A stretch of 46,640 bases of DNA from Candidatus Caribbeanibacter nitroreducens (GTDB lineage Bacteria > Gemmatimonadota > Gemmatimonadetes > Palauibacterales > Palauibacteraceae), in the NCBI GenBank assembly GCA_947581645.1, contig CANPVF010000165.1, forward strand, positions 1-46,640, read 5' to 3'. Made by a program: the position numbers and the translations under genes. The notes under the pieces were generated by a model. That model had not been told where the DNA came from. It ran no database searches and saw only the letters and a list, made by a program, of their open reading frames with translations. Below are positions 15,338 through 23,141 of this stretch, one piece after another (position 1 is the first letter of the stretch; each line of letters opens with the position of its first letter).

Positions 15338-15607
15338 CTACTCGGTCGGGGGCGGTGCGGCCGGAGCCAGGGCCAGGTTGTAGACGAACGCGAAGCCCGC
15401 GGCGATCAGGAACCCGTAGGCGTAGGCCCAGAGCGACCCGACGACGGCGCCGACCACGCTCGCCGAATAGCCGAAGAGTACGGATCCGAGCGGCGCCAGC
15501 GCGCCGGGCTCTCGCCCTCCCATCAGCCAGAGCGCCGTTCCCCCCAGCAGGCAGACGACGGCGAGCGTCCCGCCGGCGATCCCGAAGGCGCGCGTGTCGA
15601 TCCGCAT
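15338..15607 (-). CDS. small integral membrane protein
   Basis: The 89-residue protein has two or three hydrophobic helices: IAGGTLAVVCLLGGTALWLMG, the GSVLFGYSASVVGAVVGSLW region, and a C-terminal FLIAAGFAFVYNLALAP. ATG 15607 gives a compact membrane protein; a longer TTG start at 15646 has no support. The C-terminal NLALAP segment is seen in small bacterial membrane proteins annotated only as hypothetical. It lies 31 bases before the TPR gene in the same direction. No function is proposed. Confidence 0.72.
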   Translation of the reverse strand: MRIDTRAFGIAGGTLAVVCLLGGTALWLMGGREPGALAPLGSVLFGYSASVVGAVVGSLWAYAYGFLIAAGFAFVYNLALAPAAPPPTE

Positions 15608-15712
15608 GGGTGAGTCGAAGGTAGACAGGACGACCCGGCCCTGCAATGCGGCGGCTATCCCCGTTCGGTGCGGAGCGTTGGAGCTCCGCCGGCGGCCGTC
15701 TCCCGGGTGCGG

Positions 15713-16351
15713 CTATCCGGATCGTCGGGCCACGGCGGCCCGCTCCTCGGAGGCCAGCACCTCCAGGCCCGAGCCCTCCAGATCGCGCCGGGCGTCCTCG
15801 TCCGGGCGGAGCAGGGCCAGCCGCCCGCCCGGCGACAGCGCGCGGCGGGCGTCCTCCAGGGCCCCGGCGCCGGGCTTCCACAGGGCCACGCCCTCCGCCT
15901 TGCCGGGGAGGAGGGGGAGCCGGCCGGCCGGGGCGAGGACCAGGGTCCAGGAGTCGGCGGCGCCGTCCCCGGCCTCTTCGGCCAGCGCCAGGAGGGAGAC
16001 GCCCTCCAGCAGCCCGGCCAGGGGGCCCGCCGCCGGCGCGAGCCCGTGTCCCAGGACCACGGGGCCACTGGCGCTCCGCAGGTCCAGGAGCCCTCCGATC
16101 TCCGCGGCCAGCTCCCGCGGCGACGGGCGCCCGCCGTCGCCCTCGGCGACGCGCTCGGGCTCCCCGCTGCCGCCTCCGCCCAGGAGATCCACCACGCCGT
16201 CCCGGATGGGATACCGGCGCTGACAGCGGGAGCAGCCCAGGTCGCCGTCCCGCACGCGGCCCTCGTCGTCGAGCTCGTCCACCAGGACGATGAGCCCCTG
16301 GGGAGATCGGCAGTCGGGGCAGGTCAGGATCTCGCTCAGCTCGATCTGCAT
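15713..16351 (-). CDS. Trm112-like zinc domain protein with degenerate methyltransferase-like tail
   Basis: Residues 1-60 form a Trm112-like zinc domain with two cysteine pairs (CPDC about 11-14, CSRC about 40-43), followed by RRYPIRDGVVDLL, the typical C-terminal strand of that domain. The remaining 150 residues resemble the end of a class I methyltransferase in ARRALSPGGRLALLRP, but the usual glycine-rich SAM loop is replaced by VVLGHGLAPAAG. In other bacteria Trm112 domains are often fused to methyltransferases. Here the catalytic part appears eroded, so a binding or scaffold role is possible. The gene lies 40 bases after the reductase gene. Confidence 0.75.
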   Translation of the reverse strand: MQIELSEILTCPDCRSPQGLIVLVDELDDEGRVRDGDLGCSRCQRRYPIRDGVVDLLGGGGSGEPERVAEGDGGRPSPRELAAEIGGLLDLRSASGPVVLGHGLAPAAGPLAGLLEGVSLLALAEEAGDGAADSWTLVLAPAGRLPLLPGKAEGVALWKPGAGALEDARRALSPGGRLALLRPDEDARRDLEGSGLEVLASEERAAVARRSG

Positions 16352-16391
16352 GGGGCCGATCGCTCCGGTCGAGGGAGGCTGCGGGCCGAGG

Positions 16392-17114
16392 CTACGGCTC
16401 GAGGGAGAGGCTGTCCGGGGAGCCTCCCCGCCCGTAGGGCCCCATCCGGAGCACGTCCGCGACGGCCCGGGCCACCTGGCCCGGTGCCAGCATGGCCTCG
16501 CGGGCCGGGAGATCGTCCCCGAGACGCTCCTCCAGGTCGTCCCAGGCCGCCGTGTCCACGGCCCCGGGCTCGAGCAGCGTGCTGCACACGCCGGAGCCCT
16601 GCAGCTCCACCCGCAGCACCTCGTGCAGGCCCCGGAGGCCGAACTTGGAGGCCGAGTACGCGGCGTTGCCCGGCAGGGCGCGTCGGCCGGCCACCGAGCC
16701 CAGGTGCACCAGGTGGCCGTCGCCTCGCTCCCGCATCGCGCCGAGGAACTCCCGGGTCAGGAGGGCCGGCGCCCGCAGGTTGAGTGACAGGTGACGGTCC
16801 AGGACCTCCGTCGGGGTCTCGTGGGCCGCGGCCAGGTCGAAGACGCCGGCGTTGTTGACCAGGACGTGCGGCGGGCCTCCGAGGCGACGGCGCACCTCCT
16901 CCACGAGGGCCCGGATCTGTTCGTCGTCGGTCAGGTCGGCGGTCAGCGCCTCCCGGCCGCAGCGGCGGGCGACCTCCTCCAGCCCGGGACCGCCGCGGGA
17001 GACCGGGAGCACCCCGGCGCCGGCCTCCGCCAGGGAGAGGGCGACGTGGCGGCCGATGCCGCGGCTGGCGCCGGTCACCAGGGCGTCGACGCCCTCGAGG
17101 AACCGCTCGCTCAC
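16392..17114 (-). CDS. short-chain dehydrogenase/reductase, candidate sepiapterin reductase-like
   Basis: The 240-residue protein is a classical SDR. The NADP(H) motif is TGASRGIG (14-21), NNAG lies at 87-90, and the catalytic residues are Ser140, Tyr153 and Lys157 in [21 protein letters not shown]. An Arg follows the first Gly-rich motif, which favours NADPH. GTG 17114 overlaps the folE stop as GTGA, so it is translated with folE. Position after a PTPS and GTP cyclohydrolase I suggests that it reduces 6-pyruvoyl-tetrahydropterin, as sepiapterin reductase does. SDRs are too diverse to assign that from sequence alone. Confidence 0.85.
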   Translation of the reverse strand: MSERFLEGVDALVTGASRGIGRHVALSLAEAGAGVLPVSRGGPGLEEVARRCGREALTADLTDDEQIRALVEEVRRRLGGPPHVLVNNAGVFDLAAAHETPTEVLDRHLSLNLRAPALLTREFLGAMRERGDGHLVHLGSVAGRRALPGNAAYSASKFGLRGLHEVLRVELQGSGVCSTLLEPGAVDTAAWDDLEERLGDDLPAREAMLAPGQVARAVADVLRMGPYGRGGSPDSLSLEP

Positions 17115-17704
17115 GAGATGAACTGCGGCGACAGCACCAGTCCCAGGAACTCGTCCCGCGTCTTCTGGTCGTCCCGGAAGGTGCCGCGGACGGCGCTCGT
17201 GATGGTCTTGCTGTTCTGCTTCTCCACGCCGCGCATCATCATGCACAGGTGGTAGGCCTCCACCACCACGCCCACGCCGCTGGGCTCCAGCTCCTCCTGC
17301 AGGGCCTCCGCGATCTCCTCGGTGAGCCGCTCCTGGATCTGCAGGCGCCGCGAGAAAACGTCCACGACGCGGGGGATCTTGCTCAGGCCCACCACCTTCC
17401 CGTCGGGGATGTAGGCCACGTGCGCCTTCCCGAAGAACGGGAGCATGTGGTGCTCGCAGAGGGAGTACAGCTCCACGTCCTTGACCAGCACCATGCTGTC
17501 GTGGGGCTCCTGGAAGACGCCGTTTCCCAACGCCTCCTCCACGGTCATGTCGTAGCCGCGGGTCAGGAACTCCAGGGACTCCTCCACGCGCTCCGGCGTC
17601 CGCTCGAGGCCCGATCGGTCGGGATCCTCACCCAGGCGCCGGAGCTGCTCCCGCACCAGGTCCCGGAAGGAGACCTGGCTCAGGTCCGGCTCTCCGTCAC
17701 TCAC
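17111..17704 (-). CDS. folE: GTP cyclohydrolase I
   Basis: The 197-residue protein is full-length FolE. Zinc ligands are visible as Cys83 in [11 protein letters not shown] and Cys154 in [25 protein letters not shown] and [16 protein letters not shown] are family signatures. It converts GTP to 7,8-dihydroneopterin triphosphate, the shared precursor of folate, queuosine and biopterin. GTG 17704 overlaps the PTPS stop by 8 bases and the stop overlaps the SDR start by 4. That places it in the middle of a coupled three-gene unit. folK is elsewhere (31155-31724), so this copy may serve biopterin rather than only folate. Confidence 0.96.
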   Translation of the reverse strand: MSDGEPDLSQVSFRDLVREQLRRLGEDPDRSGLERTPERVEESLEFLTRGYDMTVEEALGNGVFQEPHDSMVLVKDVELYSLCEHHMLPFFGKAHVAYIPDGKVVGLSKIPRVVDVFSRRLQIQERLTEEIAEALQEELEPSGVGVVVEAYHLCMMMRGVEKQNSKTITSAVRGTFRDDQKTRDEFLGLVLSPQFIS

Positions 17705-18110
17705 CGCGGTACTCCACCATGTTGCGCTCCGTCTCCCACAGCTTCAGCGATACGAGCTCGGCACCGTCCAGGTTGCCCTCCAGGCGGTCCCAGATCCGGA
17801 CGACCAGGTTCTCGGCCGTGGGGATCACGCCCTCCATCCACTCCACGTCCACGTTCAGGTTGGCGTGATCCACGTCGTCGACGACGGCGCGGTGGACCAG
17901 TTCCTTCACCCGCTTCAGATCGATCACGTAGCCGGTGTCGGGATCCACCTCTCCCCGCACCGTCACCTCGAGGTCGTAGTTGTGTCCGTGACCGGCGGGG
18001 TTGCTGCACGCCCCGTACAGCTCCCGGTTCTCCTCGTCGCTGAGTCCCGGCCTGGCCAGCCGGTGTCCCGCGGAGAAGTGAACCTTTCTGGTGACGCGAA
18101 CCGTCGGCAT
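17697..18110 (-). CDS. 6-pyruvoyl-tetrahydropterin synthase-like protein (PTPS-II type)
   Basis: The 137-residue protein belongs to COG0720. Zinc-binding His16 is in FSAGHRL, with His41 and His43 in [11 protein letters not shown]. Cys35 is the catalytic cysteine, and Asp81-His82 (DDVDHANLN) and Glu100 (PTAEN) complete the site. The spacing C-x5-HGH and the segment [18 protein letters not shown] match the animal-type PTPS (PTPS-II). QueD, which makes a queuosine precursor, normally has C-x3-HGH. I therefore favour 6-pyruvoyl-tetrahydropterin formation for biopterin. ATG 18110 follows GGGAGAGGATC. It heads the minus-strand run. Confidence 0.88.
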   Translation of the reverse strand: MPTVRVTRKVHFSAGHRLARPGLSDEENRELYGACSNPAGHGHNYDLEVTVRGEVDPDTGYVIDLKRVKELVHRAVVDDVDHANLNVDVEWMEGVIPTAENLVVRIWDRLEGNLDGAELVSLKLWETERNMVEYRGE

Positions 18111-18323
18111 GATCCTCTCCCGTCCGGTGTCGTCTGCGCCGTCGAGTGCGGCCACAGGGACGTGCAGGACCCGCGCCAGAGCAGGCGGCGGGGCACGTCC
18201 CCTGCATCTTCGTTGCGGGCGGGCGCAGCGACCGTCGCCCGCGCCGTCCCGCGTCTCCATCCCGGCGCTCGCGGCCGGGGCCCTGCGCCGCTCGTCCGCT
18301 CACTCGTTCGCCCAGGAGACCCC

Positions 18324-19190
18324 GTGCACACCGTTCAGCGAGACGACGCCGGCCCGGACCGAGCCAGGTTCTCGCGGCTCGGAATGGCCTCCCTCGTCCT
18401 CCTGGCCCTGCTGTCGGTGCCCGCCGCCCTGGCCGGGCTCGGGAAGCTCCTCGTCATCTCGTGGACGGCCTTCGTCGCCATGGCCGGCATGATCCCCGTG
18501 GGGAGCCGGGCCGCCGAGCACCGGCATCCCCGGTACCTGGTGTGGGGATACGGGCTGGCCAGCGGTGCCATGATCACTTCCGCGGCCGTCTTCCTCGTGC
18601 CGCCGGCCCTGGGGCAGGGGAGCGCCGCGGTGGGCGGCTTCGGCCTCGCCCTGGGCATCCTCGCCGGCTTCGCGGGGCACACCGTGGGCCACCGCCTCAC
18701 CCACGCGGGCATCGAGTACGACGCGGCGGCCGTGGAGCTGGGCGCCCACGCCCTCTCGGCCGGGGCCATCATCGGGCTCGTGTACAACACGCTGCCGGAG
18801 CTGGGGGCGGTGCTCGGCCTCTCCATCGTCTCGCACAAGGCGCCGGCCGGCTACGCCGCCTCGCACCGCCTCTCCCGCGCCGGCCGTCGTACCAGCGTCC
18901 TGCTGGTCCCGGCGTGCGGCGTGGGGCTCACCGCCCTCCCCGTCGGCCTCCTGGAGCTTCCCGACGACCCGATGCTGAGCGGCGCCGTGTTCGGCTTCGC
19001 CGCGGGCATCTTCCTGCACGTGGCCATGGACTTCCTCCCCCGGTGTGAGATCGGGGACGAAGTGTACCGGGCGGCCGCGCTCTCGAACGACGGCCACGCC
19101 CGGCTGGACCGCCTGCGCGTGCACGCCGTGGTGAGCACCTTCCTCGGTGGCGCGGCGGTGCTGGCGGCCTGGCTGGCCCTCCCGGCCTGA
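18324..19190 (+). CDS. ZIP-family metal transporter-like membrane protein
   Basis: The protein is about 288 residues with about eight hydrophobic helices. The ZIP pattern is seen in the pair of metal-site helices: GAHALSAGAIIGLVYNTLP followed by LSIVSHKAPAGYAASHRL. A later GIFLHVAMDFLPRCE supplies further His and Asp residues. ZIP carriers move zinc, iron or manganese into the cytoplasm. GTG 18324 has CAGGAG five bases upstream. ATG 18384 (MASLVLLALL) is an alternative that removes the 20-residue soluble leader. The gene lies 80 bases before the metal-binding operon in the same orientation. Confidence 0.8.
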   Translation: MHTVQRDDAGPDRARFSRLGMASLVLLALLSVPAALAGLGKLLVISWTAFVAMAGMIPVGSRAAEHRHPRYLVWGYGLASGAMITSAAVFLVPPALGQGSAAVGGFGLALGILAGFAGHTVGHRLTHAGIEYDAAAVELGAHALSAGAIIGLVYNTLPELGAVLGLSIVSHKAPAGYAASHRLSRAGRRTSVLLVPACGVGLTALPVGLLELPDDPMLSGAVFGFAAGIFLHVAMDFLPRCEIGDEVYRAAALSNDGHARLDRLRVHAVVSTFLGGAAVLAAWLALPA

Positions 19191-19236
19191 GGAGGACCAC
19201 CGGACGCCGTTCTCCCCTGCGTCACGGGGGTGATCG

Positions 19237-19265
19237 TTGCCGACCGCGACGCCGTTCGGTATCTT
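19237..19265 (+). promoter_or_regulatory. sigma70-like promoter placed for leaderless transcription
   Basis: TTGCCG (19237-19242) and TATCTT (19260-19265) are separated by exactly 17 bases. The next start codon, ATG 19271, begins only five bases after the -10 box. A transcript starting about seven bases beyond the box would begin at or within that ATG. No SD is present. This predicts a leaderless message for the metal operon. Confidence 0.55.
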
Positions 19266-19270
19266 ACGGC

Positions 19271-19603
19271 ATGATTCGAAGATCCGTCGCACGCCGTCCG
19301 GTCGCCCTCCTCCTGGCGGCCCTCCTGTCCGCCGGCGGCGCGGCCGTGCCCCTGCTCGACGCGGCACCGGCCGACCACCGGCCGCAGGTCGAGGCGAGCC
19401 ACGACCCGTCACGCTGCGGCGTGGGCCACGACCATCTCGCCTGCCGGCTCCTGAGCGGAGGGGCCACGGCCCCGTCGGAGCCTCCCGGCGTCGAGCTCGG
19501 CGCCGACCGGGCGAGCACGGGTCCCGCCCGCCGGACCTCGGACGCTCCCACCACGCCGTCCCGAACCCTTCCGGAACCGAGAGGACCTCCCGCCGCGGGC
19601 TGA
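19271..19603 (+). CDS. small exported His/Cys-containing protein of the metal operon
   Basis: The 110-residue product has an N-terminal signal sequence, RRSVARRPVALLLAALLSAGG, ending near residue 25-32. It is followed by a short motif with several potential metal ligands: DHRP, EASHDPSRCGVGHDHLAC. The C-terminal half is Pro/Thr/Arg-rich and probably disordered. The ATG at 19271 sits directly behind the promoter described at 19237. The position ahead of a porin and a ZnuA-like protein suggests a periplasmic metal-binding or sensing peptide. No known family is recognised, and the low-complexity tail makes the exact extent less certain. Confidence 0.6.
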   Translation: MIRRSVARRPVALLLAALLSAGGAAVPLLDAAPADHRPQVEASHDPSRCGVGHDHLACRLLSGGATAPSEPPGVELGADRASTGPARRTSDAPTTPSRTLPEPRGPPAAG

Positions 19604-19731
19604 ACCTCGCCCGTTTCCCCGGCCGTCCCCACCGCGGGGCGCCCGGACATCGACGGTGAGTCCCCGATCGCAGCCCGGGCTACGAGCTCGGGCCTCGGCC
19701 GGCACCGTCGCCCGTTCCTCCCGGAGGTCCC

Positions 19732-21114
19732 ATGACATACGCCCGCAGTCGGCGCGCGGTGCCGCGCCTCGTTCTCCTCGCCCTCGGCCTGCTCTGTGCC
19801 CACGCCGTCCGTCCCGGACCCGCGGGGGCCGCGCAGGAGGCCGACAGCGTCTCCCCCGCTCCCCCGGACACCGTGGCGGCGGTCCCGGACTCGATCCTGG
19901 ACCGGCTGGACCGGCTGGAGGCGGAGGTCCGCACCCTGCGCTCGACCCTCGACAGCCTCGACGCCGCCGGGGCGGAGAGGGCGGCTCCGCCCGGCGACGC
20001 CCGGGCCGATCTCCGCGAGGCGGCCCGAGCGGCCGCGAAGGAGGCGGCGTCCGAGAGGCCGGACACCGGGGGCGGCGGGACCAGCCGCACCCGCAGCCTG
20101 CAGGCGCTGAACCCGGAGATCAGCGTCACCGGCGATTTCGTCGCCAGCGCCCTGGACCCGGGTGGTGCCGGCGACGAGGTGACGGCCACGCCCCGGGGCG
20201 TGGAGCTGTCGCTGCAGGCAGCCCTGGACCCCTACACCCGCATGAAGGTCTACGCCGTCCGGGAGGAGGAGCTGGAGATCGCGGGCCTCCCCCACGAGGA
20301 GGGCGAGGGGGGCGAGGAGGAGCACGCGGCCGGCGTCGACGTGGAGGAGGCGTACATGTACTGGGTGGGGCTCCCGGGGGGATTCGGGGCCCGGATCGGC
20401 AAGTTCCGCCAGGAGCTCGGCCTCTACAACCGCTGGCACACCCACGCCCTGTTCGAGGTGGACCGTCCCCTGGCGGCGACCACGTTCCTCGGCGAGGGGC
20501 TGATCCAGCCGGGCGTCGGCCTCACCCTCCCGTCCTTCGCGCTGGGCCCCGCCGGGCAGACCCTCACGCTGGAGGCGGCCCGTGCCGACAACACGCCCCT
20601 GTTCGGCGAGGAGGGCGACCTCAGCTACCTGGCGCGCTACCGGAGCTTCATCGACCTGGGCCCGGCCAGCTACCTCCAGGTCGGCGCCACCGGCGTCTAC
20701 GGCGAGAACGACGGGTCGGACCTCGAGTCGCGCCTGCTGGGCCTGGACCTCTCCTACCGGTGGCGACCGCCGTCGCGGGGCCGGTACCGGGACCTGCAGC
20801 TCAAGTCGGAGTGGTTCTTCGCCGAGCGGGAGACCGGCGCCCTCTCCGAGACCGGGCACGGCGGGTACCTCCAGGCCAACCTGCGGCTGGACCGGAGCTG
20901 GACGCTCGGCGCGCGGGGAGACTGGGTGGACGGCTACGGCGACGGGCCGGGGACCCTGCTGCAGCTCGCGCCGAGCGTGAGCTGGTGGCAGAGCGAGTGG
21001 GTGCGGCTCCGGCTCCAGTACAACTGGCTCCATCCCGACGTCGGGTCCGACGGTCACACGCTGCTCTTCCAGGTGGTCTGGGCTGCCGGTCCCCACAAGC
21101 ACGAGACGTACTGA
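19732..21114 (+). CDS. outer-membrane beta-barrel porin-like protein of the metal operon
   Basis: The 460-residue protein has a signal peptide (about 1-34, ending AGAAQ) and a predicted coiled-coil (LDRLDRLEAEVRTLRSTLDS, about 58-77). The barrel (about 125-460) has alternating aromatic/polar strands such as GGFGARIGKFRQELGLYN and YLQVGATGVYGENDG. It ends with Tyr rather than Phe (HKHETY). An acidic/His insert, EEGEGGEEEHAAG (about 187-199), could attract metal ions. GGAGG lies four bases before ATG 19732. It is one base from the binding-protein gene, so an outer-membrane entry route for the same metal is inferred. Confidence 0.83.
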   Translation: MTYARSRRAVPRLVLLALGLLCAHAVRPGPAGAAQEADSVSPAPPDTVAAVPDSILDRLDRLEAEVRTLRSTLDSLDAAGAERAAPPGDARADLREAARAAAKEAASERPDTGGGGTSRTRSLQALNPEISVTGDFVASALDPGGAGDEVTATPRGVELSLQAALDPYTRMKVYAVREEELEIAGLPHEEGEGGEEEHAAGVDVEEAYMYWVGLPGGFGARIGKFRQELGLYNRWHTHALFEVDRPLAATTFLGEGLIQPGVGLTLPSFALGPAGQTLTLEAARADNTPLFGEEGDLSYLARYRSFIDLGPASYLQVGATGVYGENDGSDLESRLLGLDLSYRWRPPSRGRYRDLQLKSEWFFAERETGALSETGHGGYLQANLRLDRSWTLGARGDWVDGYGDGPGTLLQLAPSVSWWQSEWVRLRLQYNWLHPDVGSDGHTLLFQVVWAAGPHKHETY

Positions 21115-21115
21115 G

Positions 21116-22228
21116 ATGAGACACGACACGAGACGGCACGCGCGTACTCCGATTCCACTCGTCTTCGTCCTGGCCGCGATGGTGGCGCTCCCGTCGGCGG
21201 TCCTCGGGTCCGTCGCCGGGCCCGCCGGGCCGCCGCACCAGGAGCAGGAGACGGTGCGGGTGGTGACGACGCTGCCCACCTACGCCGCCATCGCCCGGGA
21301 GATCACCGGCGACCTGGCCCGGGTGGAGGCCATCGCCCGCGGCGACGAGGATCCACACTTCGTCACCCCCCGTCCCAGCTTCGCCCGGGCCATCTCCCGG
21401 GCCGACCTGTTCGTCACGACGGGTCTCGACCTGGAAGTCTGGGTGCCGGGACTCCTGGACCGGGCCAACAACCCCCGGGTCCTGGAGGGGGCGCCCGGCC
21501 ACGTGGTGGCGTACTCGGGCGTCCGGCTGCTGGACGTCCCGGAGACCACCTCCCGCGCCGAGGGGGACATCCACATCTACGGCAACCCCCACGTCCACAC
21601 CGACCCGGTGAACGCCGTGCAGATCGCCCGCAACATCCTGGAGGGGCTCCGGAGGGTGGACCCGGACAACGCGGCCGGGTACGAACGGCGGACGCGGGAC
21701 TTCGAGGACCGCATCCTCGCCCGGACCTTCGGCGACCGGATGATCGACCTCCTGGGGCGGGAGAGCCTCCTGGAGCTGGCGCTGAACGGTCGGTTCTGGA
21801 GCTTCGTCGAGGGCCGGGAGATCGACGGCCGCCCGCTGGTGGACCAGCTCGGCGGCTGGCTCGCCGAGGCCGCGCCGTTCCGCGGACGCAGCCTGGCGTG
21901 CTACCACAAGAACTGGAGCTACTTCAGTCACCGCTTCCGGATCCCCTGCGCCATCTACGTGGAGGAGAAGCCCGGCGTGCCGCCGACGCCCGGCCAGGTG
22001 GGCCGCGTCATCACCTTTCTCCGGGACCAGGAGCTGCCGGTGCTCCTGGCCGCCAACTACTTCAGCCGCGGGCAGGTGAACCGGGTGGCGGAGCGCACCG
22101 GAGGGGTCGCCGTCATCGTGCCGGAGCACGTGGGCGGCGCCGAGGGCGTCGACACCTACTTCGACCTGGTCGACCTGTGGGTGAGCCGCCTCGCCGAAGC
22201 CTACTCCGGGTCCGGGGGCGCCCGATGA
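21116..22228 (+). CDS. ZnuA/TroA-like metal-binding protein of an ABC importer
   Basis: The 370-residue protein has a signal sequence (about 1-37) and the cluster A-I fold. It opens VRVVTTLPTYAAIAREITGD, and metal-ligand histidines are seen in EDPHFVTPRPS (about 80), GNPHVHTDPVNA (about 158-163) and ACYHKNWSYFSHRF (about 263). The long helix between lobes is DRMIDLLGRESLLELAL. The usual acidic fourth ligand after the linker is not obvious: the corresponding place reads AANYFSRGQVNRVAERTGG. Periplasmic capture of zinc, manganese or iron is expected. The stop overlaps the permease start as ATGA. Confidence 0.9.
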   Translation: MRHDTRRHARTPIPLVFVLAAMVALPSAVLGSVAGPAGPPHQEQETVRVVTTLPTYAAIAREITGDLARVEAIARGDEDPHFVTPRPSFARAISRADLFVTTGLDLEVWVPGLLDRANNPRVLEGAPGHVVAYSGVRLLDVPETTSRAEGDIHIYGNPHVHTDPVNAVQIARNILEGLRRVDPDNAAGYERRTRDFEDRILARTFGDRMIDLLGRESLLELALNGRFWSFVEGREIDGRPLVDQLGGWLAEAAPFRGRSLACYHKNWSYFSHRFRIPCAIYVEEKPGVPPTPGQVGRVITFLRDQELPVLLAANYFSRGQVNRVAERTGGVAVIVPEHVGGAEGVDTYFDLVDLWVSRLAEAYSGSGGAR

Positions 22229-23076
22229 TGGAGCTCATGCTCCCGGCCCTGGTGGCCTGCCTGGTGCTGGTGGGCATCCACGGCTACCTGGGCGTCCACA
22301 TCATCGCCCGGGGCGTCATCTTCGTGGACCTGGCCCTGGCCCAGGTGGCGGCCCTGGGATGGACCGCCGCGGGCTTCGGACCCGGGAGCTGGCTGGCCGG
22401 CGTCCTGGGTGTCTCCCCCGAGACCGCAGCCTACCTGGTGGGCCTCCTGGCCACCCTGATCGCCGCCGCCGTGTTCAGCGTCTCCCGGATCGACCACGAG
22501 CACATCACCCAGGAGGCCATCATCGGCATCGTCTACGTGGTCGCCTCGGCCGGGACGATCCTGCTGGCGGCGCAGGCGCCCCGCGGCTCCGAGCACGTGG
22601 AGGAGCTCCTCACCGGGACGCTGCTGTGGGTCACCTGGCCCACGGTGATGAAGACGGCCCTCCTGTACGCCGCCCTCGGCGTCGTCCACTGGCTGCTCCG
22701 GGACCGCTTCCTCACCATCTCGCTGGAGCCGGAGCGGGCCCGGCGGGAGGGTTGGGCGGTGCGGGCCTGGGACTTCCTCTTCTACGCCCTGTTCGGCGTC
22801 GTCGTCACGTCGTCGGTGGCCATCGCCGGGGTCCTGGTGGTGTTCAGCTTCCTCGTGATCCCGGCGGTCATCGCCTTCCTGTTCGTCCGCTCGCCCGGTC
22901 GCCTGCTGGCCGTGGCGTGGGTCACCGGCACGCTGGCGGCGGTGGCCGGCGTCCTGGCCTCCTACGGCACCGACCTGCCCACGGGCCCCCTCGTCGTCTC
23001 CTCCTTCGCGGCGGCGCTGCTCGTCGCCTTCGGCGTCCGGTGGGCGAGCGGGCGCCGGCCGGCCGGAACCGGGTGA
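22225..23076 (+). CDS. ZnuB-like permease subunit of a metal ABC importer
   Basis: The 283-residue protein has about eight hydrophobic helices and the ABC-3 family signatures GVHIIARGVIFVDLALAQVA and ITQEAIIGIVYVVASAGTIL. It also has GVVVTSSVAIAGVLVVFSFL. It should form the membrane channel for the upstream binding protein. ATG 22225 overlaps the upstream stop by four bases. The expected ATPase gene (ZnuC type) is not beside it: upstream is the binding protein and downstream, 65 bases away, the convergent antiporter. The ATPase must be encoded elsewhere, or the module is incomplete. Confidence 0.92.
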   Translation: MMELMLPALVACLVLVGIHGYLGVHIIARGVIFVDLALAQVAALGWTAAGFGPGSWLAGVLGVSPETAAYLVGLLATLIAAAVFSVSRIDHEHITQEAIIGIVYVVASAGTILLAAQAPRGSEHVEELLTGTLLWVTWPTVMKTALLYAALGVVHWLLRDRFLTISLEPERARREGWAVRAWDFLFYALFGVVVTSSVAIAGVLVVFSFLVIPAVIAFLFVRSPGRLLAVAWVTGTLAAVAGVLASYGTDLPTGPLVVSSFAAALLVAFGVRWASGRRPAGTG

Positions 23077-23141
23077 GCGGGCGGCCCGCGTCCGCCGCGG
23101 GGTTCCGGGCGCCCGACACCCGACCGGGCCCCTGCCGCCCC

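Noticed and set aside
17697-18110. Calling this gene queD
   Set aside because: The cysteine-to-HGH spacing is five residues, not three, and the GEVDPDTG segment resembles animal-type PTPS, so the queuosine label is not supported.
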